A stretch of DNA of 25,265 nucleotides, from positions 1 through 25,265 of IMG/VR virus record IMGVR_UViG_3300006753_000064, one strand, 5' to 3'. Both the position numbers and the translations under genes were made by a program. Shown piece after piece: positions 7,121 to 16,500 of the stretch. The notes beneath the pieces are model-generated. The model was not told the origin of the DNA. It saw nothing but the letters and a program-made list of their open reading frames with translations, and did not search any database. This stretch comes from a virus. Numbering within the stretch: position 1 is the first letter of the stretch; the number at the start of each line of letters is the position of its first letter.

Positions 7121-7861
7121 ATGGCAGAACCAAGTGCAAGAGCAAGATTAGGTCAAGTAAGAAGAAATATAATAAAGCGTAAACAGAAAGTTAATATAGT
7201 TAGCGGTTTAGCTGAAGATATTGGAGCTATTGGAGCTTTTGTAGGTGGTAAATTAAAAGAATCTAAAACTGCTTGGGATGAATATGAAACTGGTTATAAA
7301 CAAAAGTTTTCTGATCAAGAATATACTCCAGAAAAGAGAGGATGGTTTTCTAAGCCTAAGGGTGAAGTAACTGTTGGCGATCAAATATATCAAAGAGAAG
7401 ATATTCAGAAGTTAGGTTCATTTTATCAAAGTGATATTGGTAAAGCACTTGGTGATAGAAGTGCTACTTTTACGGAAAAAATGGTTCCAGGAAAGCCAGT
7501 TGAAGCTGGAAGTACAAGCCCTCCAAGTTTAGAAACCGTATCGACTAAGCAGACACTTCAGACTCCTGCCGAACTTCCTAGGTCAATGACTAATATGCAG
7601 CCTAGGCGTCAGCAGACGGGTGGCTACTCTCAATACGAAGGTCAAAGAATAGAACCTCTTGAAATGAATCAGAGTTTAGGTCAAAAGGTAGCTAGTGGAT
7701 TTAAAAGTTTTACGCAAGGCTTCGGAGGTGAAAAATGGGAAGAATGGAAAAAACAAGTTAATTTTAGATCTCCTTGGGAGAGAAATCTTTGGAATTCACA
7801 GATAGAGAATAATAAAAATAGATTAGGTACATCACAGACACCAGAAGAAGAATATTATTAA
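7121..7861 (+). CDS. Unknown virion-region protein (246 aa)
   Basis: I do not recognise this family. The N-terminus is basic (ARARLGQVRRNIIKRKQK) and is followed by a short Gly/Ala-rich amphipathic stretch (GLAEDIGAIGAFVGGKL). The middle is low in structure and rich in Pro, Thr and Gln (about residues 120-190), and the end is Trp-rich and charged (GGEKWEEWKKQVNFRSPWER). A good Shine-Dalgarno (GAAGGA) lies 8 bases before the ATG. The stop overlaps the next start as TAATG. Position between tail-fibre genes and the ejection-protein series suggests a minor virion or tail protein. Confidence 0.55.
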   Translation: MAEPSARARLGQVRRNIIKRKQKVNIVSGLAEDIGAIGAFVGGKLKESKTAWDEYETGYKQKFSDQEYTPEKRGWFSKPKGEVTVGDQIYQREDIQKLGSFYQSDIGKALGDRSATFTEKMVPGKPVEAGSTSPPSLETVSTKQTLQTPAELPRSMTNMQPRRQQTGGYSQYEGQRIEPLEMNQSLGQKVASGFKSFTQGFGGEKWEEWKKQVNFRSPWERNLWNSQIENNKNRLGTSQTPEEEYY

Positions 7862-8445
7862 TGGATAGAGACTATGCTAAATTCCAGTTTGACTTCTGGA
7901 CGCAGACATTGGGTCTAGAACACACTTTCTCCTTTGATGAGATGTATGACCTAACTTTGAGAAAAAGGGAGGAGAAACGTCAATTAGAGCTGTCTAAAGA
8001 GGATTTTAGACGAGGGATTATGCAAGTACAAGAGAATTTAGAGAATCATCCTGATAGTTTAACTGGAGAAGCTTTACAGAAAGCTAATCCATTAAAGCAT
8101 TCATTTGCAGATGGATGCTATATAAGGGAGATATTTAATCCTAAGGGAGAATTGTTGGTAACTAAGATACATAAGGTATCACATCCATTCTTCTTACTTA
8201 AAGGTGATATGACTATACTTATGGAAGATGGTATTAAACGTATTAGAGCCCCTCATTATGGCATAACACCAGCAGGAACTAAGCGTATTATATATTGTCA
8301 TGAAGATTGTGTGTTTGTTACTGTGCATGCTACTAAGCTAACAGATATAGATAAAATAGAAGAAGAAGTGATCTCTAAAGATTTTGATGAATTTGATAAG
8401 GAAGAGCTAGACAGATTTAAGAAGAGAGTGGAGGTGTCGTTATGA
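7861..8445 (+). CDS. Cupin-fold protein (194 aa)
   Basis: The N-terminal third is helical (FQFDFWTQTLGLEHTFSFDE, then a charged helix). Residues about 85-155 have the order of a small cupin barrel: IREIFNPKGELLVTKIH, then SHPFFLLKGDMTILMEDG, APHYGITPAGTKRIIYCHED and CVFVTVHATKL. His residues at the usual cupin positions (IHKVSHPFF, PAGTKR, VHAT) could bind a metal, but the full metal-ligand set is not clearly present, so it may be structural rather than enzymatic. The last 40 residues are an acidic/basic helix. It is joined to both neighbours by overlaps (TAATG upstream, ATGA downstream), so it is translated with the ejection-protein genes. Confidence 0.6.
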   Translation: MDRDYAKFQFDFWTQTLGLEHTFSFDEMYDLTLRKREEKRQLELSKEDFRRGIMQVQENLENHPDSLTGEALQKANPLKHSFADGCYIREIFNPKGELLVTKIHKVSHPFFLLKGDMTILMEDGIKRIRAPHYGITPAGTKRIIYCHEDCVFVTVHATKLTDIDKIEEEVISKDFDEFDKEELDRFKKRVEVSL

Positions 8446-9020
8446 GTTATGTAGTAATAGGATCTGCAGCATTAACTATTGGTGGTAAATTATTTGGAGG
8501 CTTTAGTGCAGGTTCCAAAAAAAATAAGGCTAATATTCAAGCAGGTAAAGATGCAGCATATGATATTTGGCAAGATCAATTGGGTTTATTAGGAGATGTA
8601 AGGACACAAGCTGTTTCTGGTGCTACTCAACAAGCAGAACTTGGATTTGCTGGTGCTGAAAGTCAGTATGCTGGCGGAGTAAGAGATGTAACGATGGGAA
8701 CTCGAACTGGAACACGAGATATTAGAGAGTCTAGTGAGGCTGCTATTTCTCAATCTGGTTTAGCTACATCAGGAACTATTGAACAGAAAGTTAAAACACA
8801 GACAGCTGATTTAATGGGAAAATATAAAAGTGATATGACGAAATTATTTGAGTCGAGAGATCTTGCATCAAAACAAAGAGATCTTACGATTTCAACTGCA
8901 AAAGAAGAGGCTGATCTTGCATATAGAAGTGGGGAAATGTCAGCAGAAGAAGCATATCAAGATACATTAACAGGACTAGAAGCTGAACCAGATACATTTT
9001 TAGAAGGTTTGTTTTCATAA
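8442..9020 (+). CDS. Internal virion/ejection protein, T7 gp14-like in architecture
   Basis: A 192-residue protein that opens with a hydrophobic Gly/Ala-rich segment (VVIGSAALTIGGKLFGGFSAG), followed by a long helical, Ala/Gln/Thr-rich region (GKDAAYDIWQDQLGLLGD, TQQAELGFAGAESQYAGG) and a charged coil. This shape, a membrane-active N-terminus plus a helical body encoded just before two larger helical virion proteins, is that of the smallest ejection protein in T7-like phages (gp14), which forms the outer-membrane part of the DNA-ejection channel. There is no sequence identity that I can assert; the call rests on composition and gene order. It overlaps the cupin gene by four bases. Confidence 0.5.
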   Translation: MSYVVIGSAALTIGGKLFGGFSAGSKKNKANIQAGKDAAYDIWQDQLGLLGDVRTQAVSGATQQAELGFAGAESQYAGGVRDVTMGTRTGTRDIRESSEAAISQSGLATSGTIEQKVKTQTADLMGKYKSDMTKLFESRDLASKQRDLTISTAKEEADLAYRSGEMSAEEAYQDTLTGLEAEPDTFLEGLFS

Positions 9021-9029
9021 GGGGAAATT

Positions 9030-10571
9030 ATGGCAACAGGTATATCAGGAATATTACAGATAATACAACAGCAACAAGCAGCTGAAGAGAGAAAAGAAGC
9101 TAGGCAGCAGAATTTAGCTTTAACTCTTCTTAGTATGGAGATGAGGGAAGCTGAGAGTGCCAGAAGTGTTCTTCTTAAGGAATATTATAATAAAAGGGAT
9201 GAAGTAGCAAAGACTGAAGAGATGTTTGATAAGTATAGTGCTGCAGATCCTGATTATAAATCTCCAGATGGTATGGATATGATCAAGATAGTAGACGAAC
9301 AGAATAAAATTGATATGGGAGCTGTTGTTCAAAATCTTGATTCTTTAACTACTTATGAAAATAAGTTAGAGGCATCATTGTTTGAGTTAGAGTCCCAGGG
9401 GCAGAAGTTACAAGAACTACAGTCTACTATAAATCCAAATACTGGTAGACCATTTTGGGGAGTGAATAAAATTTTACAACCTTTTGAGTATAGACAATTA
9501 AAAGAATATGCATTAACTCCAGTTGAGGAAGGTGGCCTAGGGTGGCCTACTACAGCAGGTGCGGATGTTGAATACTATAAGACTGATGCTTCTACAAGAG
9601 AAATTCAGTCCTTTCAATTCACAGAGAAACTGAAAAAGGATACAAAGGTTGGAGCTGAGGGAACTTATGCTATATTACAAGCTATGTATACTCCAGGTGA
9701 AGGTGAGAATACTGATGATTTGGTAGACAAACTTACTTATGAAGATGTAGCAACTGGAAAGGATATAGAGCCTTCTGAGGAAGTTGTATCTGCTATACAG
9801 AGTATGGCTGCACAAAGTTATGATTATGATGATTTCTTAACTAATCTAAATGCTTACCCAGCATCAGGTGGTGGTGATTTAATTAGAGCAGAGTTACTTA
9901 ATAATCCCAATACAGCACAGTTATTTAGTAATCTAAAGACTGGTGCTGATTTGATTAGGACTTTAGATGATGAGCTTGCTGGTATTAATCAGCCAGATGA
10001 CGTTACAGATTTTGATAGATTTGTAGCTGATATTTCAGGAGTTACAAATGAAGAAGCTTTATTTGGTCTTTATGATGAAGCAATAGCTGGTAGAGATCCA
10101 GCATTACATGATAAGTTTTTTGATGTAGTAGAGGCACAGCTTGGTGGAATAGATGCAGGTAAGGCATATATGAAATATAAGGGTTTTTATGATCCACCAG
10201 ATGATCCGCCAGATGATCCATCAAAAGTAACAAGTGAACTAGAAACTAGTATAGAAGATTTATCTGAAAAACTAAACCTTTTATGGGAATCAGGCTTTCA
10301 TGGTACAGAGGCATATGAGAATATTAGTGATAGTTTGAAGGTTTTAAATCAAGAACTTAGGCAAAAACAAACTTATGAAAATTATGTTGAAGAATTGAAT
10401 AGAAAATTATCACAAGGAATAATGACTGAAGAGGAGCTATCTGAGCTTTCTTCTCTTGTCGATATAAGTGTGGAGGATTTAAAAGCAGCAATGGAAAAAA
10501 GACATCAACGAGAAATAACTAGAGCTCCATCTCCCCGTAGAGCTTTTTATGAAGCAGGGTTACAAGAATAA
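9030..10571 (+). CDS. Helical internal virion protein, T7 gp15-like in position
   Basis: A 513-residue protein. Residues 1-130 are a long charged helix/coiled coil (ISGILQIIQQQQAAEERKEA, then RKEARQQNLALTLLSMEMRE). The middle is acidic and mixed, and a Pro/Asp repeat (DPPDDPPDDP, from residue 388) acts as a linker made from near-identical 12-base units. The last 110 residues are another Glu/Leu-rich coil. There is a usable Shine-Dalgarno (AAGGGGAAA) 4-5 bases before the ATG. The stop overlaps the start of the giant gene as TAATG. Its place between a gp14-like and a giant gp16-like protein suggests the middle ejection protein, which would line the channel through the cell envelope. No enzymatic motif is seen. 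Confidence 0.5.
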   Translation: MATGISGILQIIQQQQAAEERKEARQQNLALTLLSMEMREAESARSVLLKEYYNKRDEVAKTEEMFDKYSAADPDYKSPDGMDMIKIVDEQNKIDMGAVVQNLDSLTTYENKLEASLFELESQGQKLQELQSTINPNTGRPFWGVNKILQPFEYRQLKEYALTPVEEGGLGWPTTAGADVEYYKTDASTREIQSFQFTEKLKKDTKVGAEGTYAILQAMYTPGEGENTDDLVDKLTYEDVATGKDIEPSEEVVSAIQSMAAQSYDYDDFLTNLNAYPASGGGDLIRAELLNNPNTAQLFSNLKTGADLIRTLDDELAGINQPDDVTDFDRFVADISGVTNEEALFGLYDEAIAGRDPALHDKFFDVVEAQLGGIDAGKAYMKYKGFYDPPDDPPDDPSKVTSELETSIEDLSEKLNLLWESGFHGTEAYENISDSLKVLNQELRQKQTYENYVEELNRKLSQGIMTEEELSELSSLVDISVEDLKAAMEKRHQREITRAPSPRRAFYEAGLQE

Positions 10572-13500
10572 TGCCATTACCAAAGGAATATTACGATATA
10601 TTAAAGTCAGGAGATAGACCTGTAACTTCTCCCACACAACCCTCTGGAATGTATCCAGATATAACTCCAGATGTACAAGGAGATCAGGATAGTGCTTGGG
10701 CTTCTATTGGAGATTTTATGTGGCAATTTGGTGCTGGTGGTGTATCGGGACTTACTTGGGGAGCTGCTGAATTAGCTGCTCCATCTAAGCCTTGGGAGGA
10801 AATGAGTGGTGCTGAAAAATCAGGATGGATATTAGGTGAGGGTGCTTCACTATTTGCACCTTGGGGGCCATTTGGATTGCTTGGTAAGGGCTCTAGACTA
10901 GCTGCTAAGGGTGCTAATAAGTTTGTTGGTAAGGCAGCACAAGAGGCTGCTGAAACAGGTATAGCAAACTTAACTGTGAAACAAGGTGCGGCTGTAGCTG
11001 CAGCTAAAGCAAAGGGTGTTGATTTTTCAGATGATATAGTACAAGGTTTAAATAAGCTAGCCAAGGATGATTTAGGTGTTAAATGGATTAAAGATTTAAG
11101 TGCTACTGGTACTGCAGCTCTTAATGCTAGTGATAATTTAGCAGCTACTGGTACACGAGCTGTAATGAAATCATTTAAAGATGCTGGTATGGATATAGTA
11201 GAACGAGATGCTGCAAAGATAGCAGGTGAATTTGTTGAGAGTGTAAAGGGTGGTACCTATGTAAATGATGTAGCTGAATGGGTTGCTCGTGGTCTAGCAG
11301 GCCGTATACCTGATACTGCAAAGGGCTTTATGTCTAAATATCTTGGTATGGCAGCACAAGATCTAATGATGATAGGTACACATAGCCTTGTATCTGGTAA
11401 GATTAAAGCTCTTGCTAATGGTGAGGACTTTGATGCAACTGGAGCTTTAAGTCATGCAGGTTTAATGTCGCTTGGCTTCCCACTTATAAGGATGATACCT
11501 GGTGGTGGAGTGGCTAATATATCTACTGGTGTTAAAGCTTACATGGGCAAGTTTAAGAATACTAACTATAAAGCTATTGAAGAAGCACATGGTTCAGATG
11601 TAGTTAAGAATATGCTTAAACTTATGGTACGTGGAGAAAGAAAAGATTTATGGAGTAGGAGTAAGTTGGGTGATGCTTGGTGGAAAGCAGGAGGTAAGAT
11701 ATATAAAAGTGCTGAAGAAATAGAAAGAGCTTTACCTAAAATGAAGATGGCTGATGTTCATACTTTACTTAATAAGATGAATAAGACTGCCAATCAAGAG
11801 CTTTTAAAGAAATGGGGTCCTGGATTTTTATCTGATCTTGGTAGATCAGTACCAAGAATGGGTGTAGGTGTTCTTGCTATGAATCCTTGGATACTTGATA
11901 AGGATGCTTGGGGATCTATGGAAGGTCCTGAATTAGCATCCCATATGTTTATGTCTGCTATAATGACTAAGGGTAGAGGTGCTTGGGGGCATAAAGAACA
12001 GCGTGCATACTTTGCAGACTTTACTCCTTATCATGAAGCTTTGCATTTACTTGGTGTAAATACTGAGAATGTACAAGATGTTCTTAGATTTCATAATGGT
12101 AAGGCTGTATATGAAGGTATGGGTCTTGCCCTTGGTACGCATGAAGTTGGTCAAGAACTTGTAAGTATCTTTGATGGTGAGTTAAAGACTGCTGAATCTA
12201 GACCATCTGGTAGGGATTTTAGTAATCCTGATCATGCTCTAGTTGTAGATCTTGGCAATTTATATAATGTAATAAAGAATCAGGCTGATCCAGATTTTAA
12301 ACCTATTAAGATGGAGAATTTAGATGCTAAAACTTTAAGTAATCTATCTAATAAATTAAAAGGTCTTAAGTTTTCTGATGGTAATACAGTTGATGATATA
12401 GGATATGAGGGTGCTTTAGTTAAACTTACTTCTGATACTAGAGCTCGTGGGATTGAGATATATAAGCAGATGATGGCTTCTCTTGGTAGTGAACTTGGAT
12501 ATGATGTAGCTGTAACTAAAGAAGGCAGGGTTACTGGTAGCTATGTATTATCTAATAAAGAAAATAAACCAATTGATGATGCTAATACTTACAATAGAGT
12601 ATTAGATGCTTTAAGAAATATTAATGAAGCTGACGTCAAGACTGGTATAGATGCTGATGCTCAAAAGCAGAACTATGAAAAGATGGTAAGAGATAGTGGA
12701 CTTACTGAAGAACAATTTAATATAAGAACTCGTGAAATTATTGATGAACATATGGATGTTCTTGGCAGGGAGTACGGTGATAAGAATATCTATAGAGATC
12801 CTGTTAAGGAAAATCCACTGTGGAAGTTTTTCGAGCAGGCTAAAAATGTTGAAGCTGCTGAAAGAGTATACAATATAGCTCAAGGAAAGTTCCCTTCTGG
12901 AGATCCAGCAAAGGATAAGATTCTTACAGAAAATTTAGATACATTATTCAAGTTAACTGATGATAGGTATGCTTCATCTATAGATTCATATAAAAATCTT
13001 ATTAAAGGACTTATTAAAGATCCCCAGACTGATAAAGAGAAAGCTGCTAACGAATCTATAATAGAAAATATTGAAGATCTTCGTCTATTATTTGATTTGA
13101 GGAAACAAGCATTAGGTGGCACTTCTAAAAAAGATGCTAGTGAAAGAGGTATTATAGATGCTGAAGGATTGTCTATAGTACAAAGAAAATGGCAGGATAT
13201 ATATAGAAGTCTTCCTGTCGAGTGGAAGCAAAATTGGGCTGGTCATACTAGAAAATTATATATTGAAAGAATGTATAAAGGACGTGGATTTGATAGAAGG
13301 GCTATCAATTTACTTAGCTTTATGTCTGATAATAATTTAGTATTACCAGGTGAAGGTGGTATTATTAATATGCCATCTAAGGAAGCTGTATTAAAAGAAC
13401 TGCAAGGTAAAGTTTCTAAAACCCAGTTAGCTGAATATGAAAGATCATTGAGTACTATTAGACAGGTACTTGGTGATGATGTAGTTAGGGAAATAGATTG

Positions 13501-16500
13501 GGCCTTTACTGAAAGTGGCAGGAGGCAGCTTGAAGAAGTAGATATGAGTAATTATATTAAGGCTGCAAAGTTACTTGGTAATGAAATGTATTCAGATATG
13601 CTTGTTAATACTCAAGCAACTCTTCAAGAGATTGGCTCTAAATCTGGAGGTATGAGGAGAAGAATACATGAATTACATAATGAAATTACTACTCTTCTTG
13701 ATACATTCGATCCAACTACTAACAAAGCTCCTGTTAAAGATCCAATTGGTGAAATCAATGCTTTAAAAGATAAGCTTATGTCTTTAGAACAAGTAGCTAG
13801 AACTAAAGAAAGTAAGGAGGATCTTGGTGAAGTTATTGTTCAGCTACATACTTTAATTGATTCCATTGATCCGGCTACAAGTAGGTTTAATATTTCTAAA
13901 AAGAGAATCCTTACTGAAGAAGAGCAGTTGACTGGTGATGAATATGGAATACATGATGCTTTAACTCGTCCAATACAAACAACTTTATCTAGGTTATTTG
14001 CTAAAGAGCATGAGTCTATTGATAGATTAAGAGAGCTTGTTGTTAAGTTGGAAAATCTTTCTGCTAGCGGTAGAGCTGGACTTGGTCTTGATAAGTCTGA
14101 TACTATGAGAATCCTAGAAGATCTATCAAGAGAATGGTATGAGACTTATAAGGGAGAAAAGGGTAAAGGTGTTAAGGTATTATCCGAGCTTATCACAGAA
14201 ATAAATGAAAAGGGTTTCTTTGGTGATGCTATTAAATTATTAGAAGGTGTTAATGAGCGTGTTAATCGTGAGGTTATTCTAAATAATGAACATCATCCTC
14301 TCAATGAAGACGGTGTACGTATGTCTGAATCACTTGAAAAGGGATATAAAACACATGAGCATCATCGTACTCCTATTGAGATAGCAAAAGATTATGGTCT
14401 TGTAGATAAGGATGGCAAGATAGACCAAGGCTTTAAGAAAGCTGTATCTCAGAATCCGTATAGAGCTTTAGCTGATAATGTACGTGAGAAGATATTTGCT
14501 CAAGATCCTGCAAAGAAAACTATATCCCAAAAGGAGGCTGAGTGGAGAAGGTTTAGAGAGAAGGATGCTGTTGAGCTTTTAACTAACATTCTAAATTCCC
14601 AGCCCATTAATAGGGTGAAGATACTTGGCATTACAAAGGCTGGTGAAAAGCGTGGCATTCTTGAGTTTAATAATAATGCTCCACATATACAACATCCCAA
14701 TACTAAGTACTTTAATGATAAAGGTTATAAAGTTCACTGGATAGATGATACAATTAGTATTGATATCGGTGATGGTAGACTTAGGAATGCAAGCATCAGT
14801 ACTTTTGAGAGTCCAGATCAGATTCAGAAGTTTTTAAATGAAGCTTTACGTACCGACAAAATTACACAAGAGATACTTGATGGCTTCCAATCTATAGATC
14901 CAGGTTTAGGTCAGAGAGATATAAGAAAGATTTTAAAGAATCCTACTGATTATGTATTCTATTTAAGATTATCTCCCATGGATAAAATGATGTTTATAGG
15001 TACTGAAAAGAATCTTAAAGTTATGGATACAGAGTTTGAAGCTTGGTATAATAAAGCTTTAAGTAGATATTCTGGTAAAGAACGTGACGTCTTTGAACAA
15101 ATGTTTGGGCATTTAAGGACTGCTTCTAATAGCTCACGTCATATGGTAGAACTTAAAATGCTTTTACCTTATATTGAACATACTGGTAGAAGAAGTTCTC
15201 TTAACGAAATGATTGCAGAATATGCTGGAGATGCAAGACCTCAGACTCTTGCTAAGATAGAAGCTAATATGTTTAAGCGTGGATTCTTATTTGATGGTGG
15301 CACTACTCAGCCTATGAGATATGAAGTATTAGATTGGATGAAAAATCATCATCCTAATACAGAAATTAAAGAAGAGGCTAATCGTGTTTTACAGAATGGT
15401 GGATTTGTTACAGGCTTAATTGCTGATAAAGCAGCAGAAGGAGATAAATCCCACCCATTAAATATAGAAAATGTAGAAATGGGACAGCTTCAGATTATAG
15501 GTAATCAAGCATCTGGTTTAGTTAAAGAAATAGCTCTAGCACAACAAAGGTCTTTAGATGGTATGCCTAGTTTAATGGCTTCTTTACTTGATGGTGGTAA
15601 GTTTGCATCTGAAAGAGTGGCGAAACTTGTTATGGCTCAAAAAGGTATGCTTGATACAGATTTTACTAATAGTCCTAATGGAGCTAAGACAATTATATTC
15701 GCTACAGGTGCTAATCAAATGGGTGGTAAGGGTTATTTGATATATCATCCAGAGATAGCAGCACACATGCCTGATGGTGTAGATATATTACTTGGAGAAA
15801 CATCTGCTAAAACTTATGATGGTATAGCTATAAATGGTTCTAAGCTTTCAGCTTATGATATATCTGGAGCTGGTCCTGAATGGCAGAGTTCAATAAGAAA
15901 TATGGGTAATGGCAATAAAATGTTACTACCTATTGAAAGTCTTGGTGTATCATTTACATCTAAGACTGAGACTGGTGTTACTATATCTCCTTCTATTTTT
16001 GACTTTCAATCTCCAAAAGCAATAGATAAAGCTGTTGCGTGGATGGGATTTGAGGCTAAGTTAAAACAAATTGGTATACAATGGAACTCAGTTCATAGAG
16101 ATGGTGCTAAACTATCTGAATGGTTATATGAAATAGGGCAGTCTGAAGGCAATCCATTAGATAAGGGTGATATGGGACTTACTAAGTTACTATTTAGTTA
16201 TGGTGCTATGCCTAATGCTCCTTATGTACAAAAGGCTCTTAGGAGATTACTCCGCAGTTCAAACTATAAGCATCTTGGTAAAGTATCTAACCAGAAAGGT
16301 GGTGAAGATAATTTCATTATACCTAATATTAAAGGTGACTTGTCTGTTCCTTTGTATGCAGAATTACATGTAACAGGATATAGATTTGATCCAACAACAG
16401 GTAAAGATATACGTGGACCCGGAGAGCAAATAGATAGAGCTGCTGTAACTTATGGTGGCATAGGTCTCAATAGAAATACTGCTAAAAGACAGTTGGGTAA

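Noticed and set aside
10684-11064. 126-codon minus-strand frame inside the giant gene
   Set aside because: It mirrors the Ala/Gly-rich N-terminus of the giant protein and has no domain or start signal; the same applies to the other frames antisense to this gene.
12032-12046. HEALH (residues 488-492 of the giant protein) as a zinc-protease motif
   Set aside because: The motif sits in a helical stretch without a recognisable metalloprotease fold or third ligand and can arise by chance in a protein of nearly 3000 residues.
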